DNA of 41,456 nucleotides from Candidatus Poribacteria bacterium (GCA_012963885.1 DTUY01000392.1:1-41456), one strand, 5' to 3'; positions 1 through 9,153 are shown, counted from the stretch's first letter. The notes: generated by a model from the letters alone, not told the origin. Numbers and translations: made by a program.

Positions 1-2
1 AA

Positions 3-1343
3 TTGGGTGGTGTTCGACTGGTAGAAGATAATTCCGGCCTATATATTCATAACCGTGGTCAGGATCTGACAGTGTGGCACTTGAGCATTTATCGACAGCC
101 AGCCGACGGAGCGAAACAGCAGGTAGATCCTTCCAAGCCACGGGTCCACATGATTGAGGGGCAAGTCATATACGGCCGCTTGTTTGTTGAAGAAGGTAAC
201 GCGTACGTTTTGAATGAGGATCAAACTCGGCACGATATCGATCTGGAACAGGTCGACCGCATTGTTCGCCCCGACATCAAATTGGCCACGACCACTGACA
301 TAGCTGAGATATTCTATGCCGACGGAGGGGTCGTGCGTGGTCAAGTCCAGCAGTTGAATTCGGATCGTGTGATATTGCAAACGGCATTCGCAGAAGAACC
401 AGTGGCTTGTGCACTTACCGGAGCATCCACGCTTCGACTTGGCCCTTTGGATTTCAAGGAGAAGGGAAATACGCAAAGTCGAAACGATGACCAACTTTTT
501 TGTGCATCAGGTCTCCTGAATGGGCGACTTTCATTCAATGCTTCCAGCCCGCCTCTTCGCTGGAAGTTCGAGGGCGCCACGGAGCCCGTGCGACTGGCTG
601 AGGTAGCAGAAGCTCGAGTAGAACGCAGCAAGGCGATATTGACCGAGTCGACTTTTGACATCAAGGCGTTTCCTGAACTGCTGCATCTGAAGAATGGAGA
701 AGTCCTTCCTTGCCAAGTCGAATCGTACGATAAGAACACCCTCGTTTTTCAATCGCCGTTTATCGTTGTCGGCAAAGTTGATTCGGCACATGTGAAAGGG
801 ATCGAGTTTGCAAACGGAACGTTTGGAGCGAAGGACGAGGAATCTGTCACTATCAACGATGTGAAATTGGAGCGCGCGTTGACTGTTCCACGTTTCAATC
901 GCGATAACCCGCCAAGTCATGTCCTGGTGGCGAAGACCGGCGATTTAATGCGGGGGAGTTTGCTAGGGATCAGCAGGCAGATAGTTCAGTTTGAATCCAA
1001 GCTGCGAACACTAGTCATACCTATCAACCGCCTGATCCGGGTAGTTGATGTTAGCAAGCCAGAAGAAGATACGGAAGAACCGGCAGCCATTGCCGCTAGT
1101 CCCAAAGGGACAGTCCGAGTTAACTTATCTGATGGCTCAATTTTGGTCTTTGAAGCTCTTAAATCCATGGCTGGCAAGCTGTTGGGCCATTCACCGATCT
1201 ACGGAGAGATGGCCATTCCAATAGGGAGCATTCAGCACTTGACCTTCGGTGAATTTGAGAAGGAGGGTTTCGATCCCTTGTTCGAAGAATGGGTCGTCCA
1301 ACCGAGCAAGGAACCGGAGTTCGGTAAACAATCGCTCCCTTAG
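3..1343 (+). CDS. Partial hypothetical protein, Planctomycete-like, 5' end outside the window
   Basis: The reading frame is open to the left edge, so the TTG at position 3 is only the first in-frame start-like codon and the N-terminus is missing. The first ~35 residues end in a pattern like the last strands of a LamG/concanavalin-like domain (WHLSIYRQ). The rest contains several weakly repeated units of the form 'DGxVxxGxV...V.L......P...I..L.....', which suggests a series of small beta domains (about residues 50-110, 215-280, 305-350 and 365-420). I see no catalytic motif. Codon use looks richer in G+C than the genes downstream. I recognise the style from Planctomycete hypothetical proteins but cannot name a family or function. 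A coding sequence is well supported; its role is unknown. Confidence 0.7.
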   Translation: MGGVRLVEDNSGLYIHNRGQDLTVWHLSIYRQPADGAKQQVDPSKPRVHMIEGQVIYGRLFVEEGNAYVLNEDQTRHDIDLEQVDRIVRPDIKLATTTDIAEIFYADGGVVRGQVQQLNSDRVILQTAFAEEPVACALTGASTLRLGPLDFKEKGNTQSRNDDQLFCASGLLNGRLSFNASSPPLRWKFEGATEPVRLAEVAEARVERSKAILTESTFDIKAFPELLHLKNGEVLPCQVESYDKNTLVFQSPFIVVGKVDSAHVKGIEFANGTFGAKDEESVTINDVKLERALTVPRFNRDNPPSHVLVAKTGDLMRGSLLGISRQIVQFESKLRTLVIPINRLIRVVDVSKPEEDTEEPAAIAASPKGTVRVNLSDGSILVFEALKSMAGKLLGHSPIYGEMAIPIGSIQHLTFGEFEKEGFDPLFEEWVVQPSKEPEFGKQSLP

Positions 1344-2232
1344 GCTGTGTGCCGAATTCAGAAGGGTGTCCACTAGTGAACAAGAGTATGAGTTCGAGAT
1401 CATCGAACTTAAATAAGCGCTAATGCAAATTGTATCGCGGCTTTGCTTTGCAGATAATCGAAAAAATCTCCCCGACTTCTTTAGCTGTCATATTCTTGCC
1501 TGAAATTTCTAGCCCATGTCTCTCTTTTTGTAATGATCCTCTGATTTCTTTTCATTTTCCAGTAATTGCTGCTGTAGTAGTGTTGATCGGGGTTTAGCCA
1601 GATTCAAAGCTTTTGGATACTGTAATGATAAAAGGTCCAAGATGCTCACTGAAAAAAACACATTTGAGACGAATACCACTTTTGTCCCAATACCATCCAA
1701 GTTAATTCTGGGTATCATATTGAATATAATACAGCTAAAACAACGCTGGCTATAATTGGGAATGCAATGAGCAATATTTTCCGCGCCATCCTTCTTCAAC
1801 GCCTCGTAGAGTGTGTTGCTCCTCTTTCTCATCTCTCGCTGTAAGGCTAATTCTTCCGGATGCTTCTTGCGGACTACTTCCCGATCCCAATTTTTCCCCA
1901 GAACTTCCGCTAATGGCTTATCTCTCCCATGGGGCGACCGATCCAATCGATCTTGCCATCCTTGTCTATGCGGTAAAGTCAGTTAGTTGGAAAATAAGCT
2001 TTGAGACCTTGCGGGTTTGTAATACCATATGTGGATATAGGCAATGAGTCATTTGCCCTTGGTAAGACTGGAAACTGTATTACAACTGTAGATACAGTTT
2101 CAGATTGTTTGTCAATAGATCCACCAACAGCCTGCCAATGAGAACCACGCCGCCGAAAAAGTAAGAGGTCGCTTGTTCTCCAAAATCCAGATGCCTTGGT
2201 AAATATAGTCAAGGTTGCCGATTTTAATCCAT
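1344..2232. other. Gene-poor interval with a decayed fragment
   Basis: About 890 bases without an intact gene. Apart from the thioredoxin-like remnant at 1773-1975 on the minus strand, I see only short open frames with low-complexity or implausible translations. The last part, 1979-2232, lies downstream of PhyH-1 and holds no recognisable domain or clear terminator. Confidence 0.5.
1773..1975 (-). pseudogene. Remnant of the C-terminus of a thioredoxin-like (redoxin) protein
   Basis: Reading from 1975 downward gives YRIDKDGKIDWIGRPMGE. After a one-base frame change near 1925 it continues as DKPLAEVLGKNWDREVV and then a charged helix. 'hIDKDGKIxWIGxPM...LDxxLxxVLxGxWD' is the usual last strand and helix of TlpA/AhpC-like redoxin domains in Planctomycete-type proteins. 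The CxxC half of the domain is absent, and a stop lies just upstream of the YRIDK segment. I therefore call it a frameshifted fragment of a once longer gene. The assignment rests on motif similarity alone. Confidence 0.4.
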
Positions 2233-3039
2233 TTAGGCTTGAAGATAATCGAGAAATCCGAGCTCCCGCTCTCGATCTATCCAACGTTGACGCTTTTCGT
2301 TTCCCTCATGATTGGTAATCCAGTGGGTCATGATGTCACGGTGTATTGAAAAAGGGAGTCCAGAATTATTTGGTTCTTTTACACTGTTGCCAGCTCGCCT
2401 TCGGGTTGCTGCTTCCTCTTCGGGGCTTTCGGGGTTCTTATAGTAAACCACAGTACACATCCGACGGTCACTCGCCCCACCCCAACTCGCATGCCAGCAC
2501 CGCATGTCAAAGGCAACCACATCGCCCGGCTCCGATTTGCAGACATAAGCAGGAACGTCACAAATCTTAAGTTCAAACTTGTCCAGATTTTCCCGCAGGT
2601 CGTCGTGCAGAGGGTTCTTATGCGAACCTGGAATCAGCCGCAATGCACCGTTTTCGGCGCCGACCGGTTCGAGATAGTAGGCGAATTTGATGCCGTAGCA
2701 ATCCTCGGCCGGATTGGCACTGTGGTCTGGATGCCAGCGCGTATGCCCAACGTAACGGTTAGCATCGGAAACAATGCCGAGGGCATCCTCGCCATAGAGT
2801 TGCTCAGTCGGTTCGCAGAAGCGCGGGTCTTCGAGCAACGAAGCGAAGAACGGGGTTTCTGCCCCCATCGTCCGCACCCAATGCCGGCGCGTCCCATCAA
2901 ATGGGTCATGACGGTATGCGGATGTCAGAGTGTGTTCGAACTCTGCGCTGATGGTTTTCAGTTCGTCCGGGCTGAATAGTTGTCGGAAGATTAGGAATCC
3001 AAAGGTGTTAAAATGACTGACTTGTTGTTCTGTAAGCAT
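2233..3039 (-). CDS. Phytanoyl-CoA dioxygenase (PhyH) family protein 1
   Basis: A 268-aa predicted Fe(II)/2-oxoglutarate-dependent oxygenase of the PhyH family. The N-terminus (LTEQQVSHFNTFGFLIF) is the standard first helix-strand of this family. The metal triad is visible as H103-x-D105 (WHPD) and distal H183 (CWHASWGG), with R192/R193 placed to bind 2-oxoglutarate; the segment GALRLIPGSH at 131-140 is also typical. The ATG is preceded by an AGGAG ribosome site 5-6 bases upstream, which fixes the start. Length is normal. Family members hydroxylate small or lipid-like substrates, and the substrate cannot be read from sequence. It stands alone, with no co-directional partner closer than the EF-hand gene. 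Confidence 0.9.
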   Translation of the reverse strand: MLTEQQVSHFNTFGFLIFRQLFSPDELKTISAEFEHTLTSAYRHDPFDGTRRHWVRTMGAETPFFASLLEDPRFCEPTEQLYGEDALGIVSDANRYVGHTRWHPDHSANPAEDCYGIKFAYYLEPVGAENGALRLIPGSHKNPLHDDLRENLDKFELKICDVPAYVCKSEPGDVVAFDMRCWHASWGGASDRRMCTVVYYKNPESPEEEAATRRRAGNSVKEPNNSGLPFSIHRDIMTHWITNHEGNEKRQRWIDRERELGFLDYLQA

Positions 3040-3533
3040 GATGTTCTCCTGTTTCAGACATTTTGTTATCTATGGCGCTGTGGCCATTCTGTGGCGTTTT
3101 TCTGCTGTTTCATTTAACTGGTCTGCACCAACTGCGCCATTTGTCGCAGTTGGAAGTGTGTTCAGTTTTTATACTTCCAAAGCTGGAAGTATGATTCCGC
3201 AGTTTCATATTGTGCAGAGAAGAACTGCTTTATTGCCTCTTTCGGTTTGATGGCCAATCGGTTCCACGGCTTTGGCTGAGAGTCGAGGAACTGATGGGTA
3301 CAAAAGATTGAAGGCCAAAAAAGACATCTAGTAGGGGGACACCATGGGAATTCCACTTGGTGTCCAGGTAACTTTGCTTGGTTTGCAGGCATCGAGGCTT
3401 GAGCTTGGACTCTGAACGCAAAAGTCAGCGTTCAGAGAACATGATCTATATTGCCATGATCCAACTTCTATTGAAGCCAATCTAATTTCTTTCAAACAGG
3501 CTCTTGGGGTTCAAGCTACAGACACAAGATTCC
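3040..3533. other. Intergenic region with an inverted repeat
   Basis: About 490 bases between the start of PhyH-1 and the end of the EF-hand gene. Short open frames here have no plausible product. The only structured element I see is the inverted repeat at 3337-3365. The part next to 3039 must carry the PhyH-1 promoter, but I cannot pick a convincing -35/-10 pair. Confidence 0.5.
3337..3365. repeat. Inverted repeat with GGACACCA/TGGTGTCC arms
   Basis: Perfect 8-base arms, GGACACCA (3337-3344) and TGGTGTCC (3358-3365), flank 13 bases that include GGAATTCC. The same core (AGTGGNGTCCC) appears as single half-elements at 5069-5085 and 6055-6071, and a related GTGTCCACTAG is at 1367-1377. It may be a dispersed non-coding repeat or a protein-binding site. 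There is no T-run, so it is unlikely to be a simple terminator. Confidence 0.5.
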
Positions 3534-4010
3534 TCAATCCTCTCTCGCCCAGTTACCCCAGATTCTGAGATATCTGGGTAATGATAATTCACCCCCACCG
3601 TCCACATCCATATCTCTGAAAATCTGCCTAGCCAAATCCTTATCAGCGATTATTGAATTTTCTACAAATTCCTGTTCTGTCAATATTCCATCTCCGTTTT
3701 TATCTATTTTGTTGAATATCTCCTTGGCTTCGTTTGTTATAGTTCTGTTCTCAATATATTCTTCTTCTATCATTACTCCGTCGCCATTTCTGTCTGTTGC
3801 GTTAAATATTGCCCTGACTTTCGCTTTATCTTTAAATTTTGATCGGTTGATATACTCCTGTAAAGTTACTTTTCCATCTCCATCGGCATCCAGTCTCTTG
3901 AAAATTCGTTTGAACTCACTGATTTGGTCTGGAGTAGCGGCATCTTTGCCTTTTGAGCCGAGCAGTTTCAACAGGCGTTTGTGATTAGTACTTTGCTTCT
4001 TATTTCCCAT
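3534..4010 (-). CDS. Small protein with four EF-hand calcium-binding motifs
   Basis: A 158-aa protein that I start at the ATG at 4010, because GGAGGAGA lies 8 bases upstream; the frame extends further but the extra residues run into unrelated sequence. It has four evenly spaced 12-residue loops: D41ADGDGKVTLQE52, D73RNGDGVMIEEE84, D103KNGDGILTEQE114 and D135VDGGGELSLPR146. The first three have all Ca2+ ligands including the final Glu; the fourth ends in Arg and probably binds weakly or not at all. No signal peptide or membrane segment is visible, so it is probably cytoplasmic, a calmodulin-like Ca2+ sensor or buffer. The function is inferred from motifs only. Confidence 0.85.
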   Translation of the reverse strand: MGNKKQSTNHKRLLKLLGSKGKDAATPDQISEFKRIFKRLDADGDGKVTLQEYINRSKFKDKAKVRAIFNATDRNGDGVMIEEEYIENRTITNEAKEIFNKIDKNGDGILTEQEFVENSIIADKDLARQIFRDMDVDGGGELSLPRYLRIWGNWARED

Positions 4011-4083
4011 TTTGGTTGTCTCCTCCATTAATGTTAACAGTATGATTTCGTTGCTTAACACACTGGCTGCATTGTCGACACAC

Positions 4084-4550
4084 CTAATTAGTAGGTGTGC
4101 TATCCCCAGTCGGCTCCCAAATAGTGGCGGCGATATGCTGTTGGGGATCGTGCTCGGTTGTATAGTAATAGACGGTGACCAGCTTGCCGTCTGGCCGTTG
4201 AACCGTGCGGGTGTAACCGAAATCATTGTTGCGGCCATCAACCCGCAACGTCAATTCCTCACTCCATGCTTGTCCGTTATCCTGACTTATCTTGGCCCGA
4301 ATCCCATAGGGGAAGAGCGGTAGCCGTAGGTCACCACCAGCCGGCTGTCCTTGAGCCGAATCATGCTGGGCGGATTGCCATTCTTCTTGCCATCGTCTGT
4401 GTCGGCCACTTTGCTCAGTAAGTTCCAGGAAACGCCGCTATCCGTCGATTCGTAGACGTCGATCCAGTTATAGCTGCGTTCGATCGGGTCGCGCCGCCGG
4501 CGCATGGCCGAAACCAAGTGCGTCGGTGAAATGAGTACGGTTGAGGGCAG
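4084..4550 (-). pseudogene. C-terminal fragment of a sialidase/BNR-repeat protein, frameshifted
   Basis: The translation begins abruptly with [19 protein letters not shown], then WIDVYESTDSGVSWNLLSKV, an Asp-box (S/T-x-D-x-G-x-S/T-W) typical of exo-alpha-sialidase beta propellers. Near 4305 one base is missing: the frame must shift from ...YRSSPMG to IRAKISQDNGQAWSEE (a second Asp-box) and then reads to a TAG at 4084. The N-terminal blades are absent because this sequence joins directly to the FGE fragment at about 4546-4550. It is a broken partial gene and not expected to make an active glycosidase. Confidence 0.75.
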
Positions 4551-5031
4551 CATGTTCCCATTCCATTTCGGTAGGGAGACGTTTGCTAGCCCATTTGGCG
4601 TAAGCAGTTGCATCGTGCCAACTGACAATGATCATCGGGTGTTTATCTTTTGGCGAGGCTCTGTAAACCTGGCTCCAATTGATAGGCATGTCAGGTTTAT
4701 AGCCAGACGACTTTAAAAACTTCTTAAACTGACCCACCGTCACCTCGTAAGCATCCATGTAGAAAGACTCAGGTACTTTAGTAACAACTTCCTTCTCAGG
4801 TGAGACAAGATTGCCAGACTCGTCATAAGTAGCCGCTATTACTTTTTTCTCCAATTTCTTAGGAATCCGAACCATCTTCGCCCCGTCTTTCTTCCAAGTA
4901 ATCTTCTTGGCCTTGATACCTTTCAACTCTTTAGCACTTTCAACCACCACTTCTTTAGTATCTTCAGCAAGAAGTAACTCTACCAAGACAACCGTCATCA
5001 CCAGCAATACAAAGACTAATTTCTTAGCCAT
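4546..5031 (-). pseudogene. Truncated formylglycine-generating enzyme-like (SUMF1/FGE-sulfatase) protein
   Basis: Start chosen at 5031 ([11 protein letters not shown]), with AAAGGTGA upstream and a clear signal peptide of about 21 residues, cleaved near LLLAED. After a Lys/Glu-rich linker the FGE-sulfatase fold begins: [45 protein letters not shown] and then WEHAA. In the family this continues with 'RGG...YPWG' and about 150 more residues carrying the active site. Here it is cut after EHAA and runs into the sialidase fragment in another frame. The catalytic C-terminal half is therefore lost. Such proteins install formylglycine on sulfatases or act as related non-heme enzymes, but this copy should be inactive. 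Confidence 0.75.
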
Positions 5032-5068
5032 GACATTCACCTTTCGTTTTTTTGGTGTTTGAGTTACC

Positions 5069-5085
5069 AAGTGGAGTCCCTTTTT
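5069..5085. repeat. Copy A of the AAGTGGNGTCCCTTTTT element
   Basis: AAGTGGAGTCCCTTTTT, identical at 16 of 17 positions to the element at 6055-6071. It lies upstream of the truncated FGE gene on the minus strand, where it reads AAAAAGGGAC-N-CCACTT. Related cores occur at 3337-3365 and near 1367. Whether it is a binding site or a relic of a repeat family is unknown. Confidence 0.5.
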
Positions 5086-5100
5086 CGACATGATAAAGGT

Positions 5101-5955
5101 TCAAACATTCGGCGCCTTCAAAACAACATTCTCCGATTCGAATTCCCATACTTCGTTGAATACCAGCGGCTTCGGACGGGAAGGTGGATAGTTAGGTGGC
5201 AGATTGTTTTGATCATGAAGTTCATGCCGGTCACGACCGCGTACGGCATCGAGCCAATCGCGTTCGTGTTCGGCGGCTTCTACTTCGCGGCGGAGAATAA
5301 ATTCCGTCCAGTCGAAACTTGAGATTGCTGCATCAGCGACAAAACCCTGTCCGAGCTGGTTGCCATCCCAAGTTCGCAAATCGGGCAGGAAGGTGGGACC
5401 AGTGCAGGTCTGAAAATCACCGTCTTCTTGATTCAAATTTATAACGTGCACCGGGTACTCGACAGTGACCTGCAGGCCGAACTCCTGATTCTTGTATGTC
5501 GTGCAAACATTGAGAAAGTCGCCAGCAAATGTGGCATCGATGATCGAGGTTACGTCCGTCATTTCAGTGGCGTTGGCGAACTCTCTAATATCAACCTTGT
5601 GTTCCAGTCTGATATCCTGCAAGATTTCGTTTTTCCCGCTGGGTGCCTCGGTGCTCGGGCGCTTCGAAATGTGTATTTGGTGTTCATTGCTGAAGGCCAT
5701 TCGCCATTCCGCACTGGGTATCTGAAACAGATTTCTGGTGGCTATGGTGTATTCTGATCGACAGGGCGCACCTAGAAATATCTCAGTATGACCGCCAGTT
5801 GCGGAGTCTTTAATTGTACATCTTGATTCAAGGTTGAACCGTACGTGATAAATTTGGCCGGGATTGCCAACGAAGCCTCCCATATATTTGTAATGCGGAT
5901 GCTTTCGCCAAGGATAGCTCTTCCAAGTGAATGTTGAGGAGGGAAAATTAATCAT
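5101..5955 (-). CDS. Hypothetical protein, 284 aa
   Basis: I set the start at 5955 (MINFPSSTFTWKSYPW), because AAAGGA sits 8 bases upstream; the frame extends 22 codons further without support. The protein is soluble, with no signal peptide or membrane span, rich in aromatic and acidic residues, and has beta-rich character in the middle. The opening TFTWKSYPWRKHPHYKYMGGFVGNPG and the closing PPNYPPSRPKPLVFNEVWEFE look well constrained, but I do not recognise a family. Scattered Cys residues show no metal motif. An uninterrupted frame with a good ribosome site, among decayed neighbours, argues that it is real. Function unknown. Confidence 0.6.
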   Translation of the reverse strand: MINFPSSTFTWKSYPWRKHPHYKYMGGFVGNPGQIYHVRFNLESRCTIKDSATGGHTEIFLGAPCRSEYTIATRNLFQIPSAEWRMAFSNEHQIHISKRPSTEAPSGKNEILQDIRLEHKVDIREFANATEMTDVTSIIDATFAGDFLNVCTTYKNQEFGLQVTVEYPVHVINLNQEDGDFQTCTGPTFLPDLRTWDGNQLGQGFVADAAISSFDWTEFILRREVEAAEHERDWLDAVRGRDRHELHDQNNLPPNYPPSRPKPLVFNEVWEFESENVVLKAPNV

Positions 5956-6485
5956 GATTTTTGTCCTTTCTATATCATACTCTAAACCTATCCGGACTGC
6001 TTTCGATACGCTAATGGCCATCCTAGTTGCGTTATTATGGTGCTTATCGATTCGAAGTGGTGTCCCTTTTTACCTGACTGATGCCTTTTGGACGGCCGTT
6101 TGAACAATGATGACGCATCCATGCTGCGTCGGCCAAGTTCAGCGATCAGTCAATCTGTTGGGATTTCGTCCATCGAATGGTACAAAACCGTGCTTCTGTT
6201 ACATTTAACAATAACTTCTTTCTTCACTACCATACCACACCAAAAAGGCTATGCTTAGATTATAATTTAAAGACATGTTTTTTCCCTAGGCTTGAATACA
6301 AGATGATTAAGCTATATCAGGGTTGTTACTGTTACTTTACTTTGATTGTTTAAACATTGTATCTCTTGTACAATTAGATTAATAGATTCATTTTTGATTA
6401 CTTCTGTGTCTTTAAAAACCACATATTTGACGGCAATAGCAGGATGGCATACAATGGAAGTAACACATGCCGAATTAGATCAAAA
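5956..6485. other. Intergenic region between divergent genes
   Basis: About 530 A+T-rich bases between the unknown 284-aa gene (minus) and PhyH-2 (plus). It must hold both promoters, but none stands out. The repeat copy at 6055-6071 is the only recognisable element. No open frame with a credible product is seen. Confidence 0.5.
6055..6071. repeat. Copy B of the AAGTGGNGTCCCTTTTT element
   Basis: AAGTGGTGTCCCTTTTT, one mismatch from copy A at 5069-5085. It is about 100 bases upstream of the 284-aa minus-strand gene, in the same orientation relative to its downstream gene as copy A. Confidence 0.5.
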
Positions 6486-7241
6486 ATGCTGACAGATACC
6501 CAAATTTCACACTTTTATACCCACGGATTCATCCTGATGAAAAACCCGTTTGGGGAAGCATGCATGCAACAGATTGATCAAGCTGACAGTTCAAACCGAA
6601 AAAAAAACAATTGGTCAAATGATTTCAACAAACTCGCCTGCCAGTTTCTCACCGTTGGTGAGTTGGTTCTAGAGATGGTCGAACAACCGAAATTGATTGA
6701 GATGGCCAAGCAACTTCTCGATTGTGACGAGGTGCATATTGGTGCCTGTGGTTTTGGTGAAGCTTTAAAGATTATCTCACAGGATGGGCGACCTTTTCAA
6801 CAAGTAGATTGGCATTCTGACGGAGGACCAGAGGTCAAACAGGTTTCGTTTCGAACCGCGCTAGACTGTCACCACTCGGGTAATGCTCCCTTACGTGTCC
6901 TTCCCGGCAGCCATCTCCGATTGAAAGCCGAGGTTTGGGAAGAATTGATACAGTTGGAGATCGCGTCAGGACAACACCAAGACATCCCAAGCATTTCTTT
7001 CGTCAAACACCCTGCCGAAGTTGAGATCATGCTTGATCCACGCTGGACATTGGTCTGGACGCCAAGTTGCTGGCACGCAACAGGCATCAAGACAACAATC
7101 GGTTTACGAAGAGCAATAGGCTGGAACTACTTTCCCCGTGGAGGTCGAACGCGAGATGCAGCTGCTGTAAAACATATTTTCAGCAATCAATGGGAAAGCT
7201 GGTCGTTGCAAAGACAAAAGCTATGGGGGCTTCTAGACTGA
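6486..7241 (+). CDS. Phytanoyl-CoA dioxygenase (PhyH) family protein 2
   Basis: I start at the ATG at 6486 (MLTDTQISHFYTHGFI), which matches the usual family N-terminus; an in-frame ATG at 6444 would add 14 residues, and neither start has a strong ribosome site. The 251-aa protein carries the Fe(II) triad: H-x-D in VDWHSDGG, about residues 110-112 from this start, and a distal His in SCWHATG, followed by an Arg pair (LRRAIGW) for 2-oxoglutarate. The segment APLRVLPGSH is the conserved PhyH turn. It is clearly diverged from PhyH-1 and PhyH-3, so the three are not recent copies. The substrate is unknown. It converges with the DUF6785 gene, whose end lies 10 bases away. Confidence 0.88.
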   Translation: MLTDTQISHFYTHGFILMKNPFGEACMQQIDQADSSNRKKNNWSNDFNKLACQFLTVGELVLEMVEQPKLIEMAKQLLDCDEVHIGACGFGEALKIISQDGRPFQQVDWHSDGGPEVKQVSFRTALDCHHSGNAPLRVLPGSHLRLKAEVWEELIQLEIASGQHQDIPSISFVKHPAEVEIMLDPRWTLVWTPSCWHATGIKTTIGLRRAIGWNYFPRGGRTRDAAAVKHIFSNQWESWSLQRQKLWGLLD

Positions 7242-7251
7242 ATCAGTACCT

Positions 7252-9153
7252 CTAGTGTGGCAACCCCCAGTAACTGACTCTGGTGAACAAACCAACAAAG
7301 ATCCATAAGGCCGACATGAAATACTCACCGATAATCAGCCCCAGAAACAGTGGACGAAACCGGCGATAAGCCCCAATTCCGAAAAACTTCAGCACTAAGA
7401 TCTTAATCCCCCAACCTAAGAGAGTCGAAAACCAGAGGTGGCACGGTGCATAAGTCACACCAACAATATAGCCGATGGGGTGAAAAGGCCACCAAAGGAA
7501 CCGATGTCGCATATAAAGTAAAAATCCGGTGATGGTTGCACCGAAACCGGCACTGAGAATAGCAGGTAGGTTGGGATCATAAGGATTCTGAATAGCACGG
7601 TTGGCCTTATTCAATCCGTGATAGCCGATATTGTAAACCCAACGTTCCAAATTAAACGCACCTTGATGATAGATGAATTTGAGAGAACTGAAGTAGGTAA
7701 CAGCTACCGCTATCAGAATGGAAGCCATGATCAGTGGCACCAGTTTTCGTCGATGGACCGGTGCCTGGTCTGACAACCGCAAGCTTTGCACGACATACGG
7801 CATCAGCGATTCAGACGACCAGTGAGAAACAACAGACCGATCAAATCCCAGCAAGGTCAAGTTAGCCCGCCCTAAAGGCCGAGTACCCAAAAAGGCGGTT
7901 AAGAGGGAAAACGGAGCAATCCCTACGTTGACCAGTAACATTCCGGCGTTAGCCACCATCCAACAGGTAACGGTAATCATCATCCACATTAACAATAAAA
8001 AAGCGATTGCCACTAATGGGGACATACCAACAAAACATAGCATAGCGATAAGTAAAACACTGCCAATGATAATTCCAATCATGGCCCACTGGTATGACAT
8101 GGCTTCGTTGACATTGATCTCATCCGAAAGTCTTCCCGTAGCCACATCAAAGACCTGCTTCAAGTGTCGTCGTCCCATCCAGATTAGGAATCCGATTAGC
8201 ACCAGATCAGCCCCCATCACTTGATGTTGTGTGGAGATGCCCTGTATCGAAAAAGCGGACATACAAACCTCTTGAAGTTTATAGAAAAGGAAAAAGAACC
8301 ATAGGCTAAAAGACACATCCAGTTGCAGAAAGTAGGTCACTCCAACCACGGCCAGATATATCCTTCCCCACAGCGGCCAGCCCTGCACTAACGCCACCCA
8401 AGGCCGTTCAGTAATCAAATTTCCAAAACCGTAGGAGATTTGAACGTGGGGTATGGCGGGCCAGTAACGGTGTAGCCCTCTTAGCAGGTGGATGACTAAG
8501 GCCACAATTAAGCCGATCCATAGAAAACGATTGGATAGGATACGGTTGAAAATCCGATCTGGTTGCTGATCAATCATCATGCTGGGAATTTGGACTAACG
8601 GAAAAGGATAGCGTTCACGTTCAACCCATTGTCGGCGAATGATTACACTCCAACAGATAACGATAAAAGACAAGATCAGACTGATGGAGATCCAGAAACC
8701 AGCTGGTTGAAACCACGCCTGCCAAGGGACAGCAGTCTCACCAATATAAAATGCGTTGACGGCACTTGGATCAGAGACGTACAGCCACTCTGGCAAATGC
8801 GGAAATAAAATCTCTTTCCACTGGTTTTGCGGTGCCACATAATGGAGGGGTGCAACCAGTGTCGGAAACAAAAACTCCATCATACCATAGCCAGGCACAG
8901 CCGAAGCAGCGGATATCATGACCCAGATAATTACCAGTTCTGAGACGGAGAATCCAGATTGGTTATCAATCACCCGAAGAATTGGATTAACAATCAGCAC
9001 CAGTACAATCAAAAAGAACAGGCCACCGAGAGGCAAGTGATTGGCAATCAGTTGACCAATGCTATTGCCGTGAATGTAGGAAGCGGTCCCGCTCTGAAAA
9101 ACAACCCAAACGAGACCAACTATAATGGCACGGAACAATCGGTTTTTCATCAC
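7252..9153 (-). CDS. Large polytopic membrane protein, DUF6785/DUF6784 type (OPT-like)
   Basis: A 633-aa integral membrane protein with about 14 hydrophobic spans and no signal peptide other than the first span. The motif WVERERYPFPLVQIP near residues 170-190 resembles the oligopeptide-transporter (OPT) signature. The C-terminal WPFHPIGYIVG...GWGIKILVLKFFGIGAYRRFRPLFLGLIIGE is what I associate with the DUF6784 domain. Transport of a small peptide, metal complex or similar solute is plausible but unproven. It lies 271 bases downstream of the homocysteine methyltransferase gene on the same strand. That spacer leaves it open whether it belongs to the methyl-transfer operon or has its own promoter. 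Confidence 0.75.
   Translation of the reverse strand: MMKNRLFRAIIVGLVWVVFQSGTASYIHGNSIGQLIANHLPLGGLFFLIVLVLIVNPILRVIDNQSGFSVSELVIIWVMISAASAVPGYGMMEFLFPTLVAPLHYVAPQNQWKEILFPHLPEWLYVSDPSAVNAFYIGETAVPWQAWFQPAGFWISISLILSFIVICWSVIIRRQWVERERYPFPLVQIPSMMIDQQPDRIFNRILSNRFLWIGLIVALVIHLLRGLHRYWPAIPHVQISYGFGNLITERPWVALVQGWPLWGRIYLAVVGVTYFLQLDVSFSLWFFFLFYKLQEVCMSAFSIQGISTQHQVMGADLVLIGFLIWMGRRHLKQVFDVATGRLSDEINVNEAMSYQWAMIGIIIGSVLLIAMLCFVGMSPLVAIAFLLLMWMMITVTCWMVANAGMLLVNVGIAPFSLLTAFLGTRPLGRANLTLLGFDRSVVSHWSSESLMPYVVQSLRLSDQAPVHRRKLVPLIMASILIAVAVTYFSSLKFIYHQGAFNLERWVYNIGYHGLNKANRAIQNPYDPNLPAILSAGFGATITGFLLYMRHRFLWWPFHPIGYIVGVTYAPCHLWFSTLLGWGIKILVLKFFGIGAYRRFRPLFLGLIIGEYFMSALWIFVGLFTRVSYWGLPH

Noticed and set aside
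3162..3392. Short minus-strand frame across the 3337-3365 inverted repeat
   Set aside because: The translation is non-protein-like and spans a palindrome; no ribosome site or domain.
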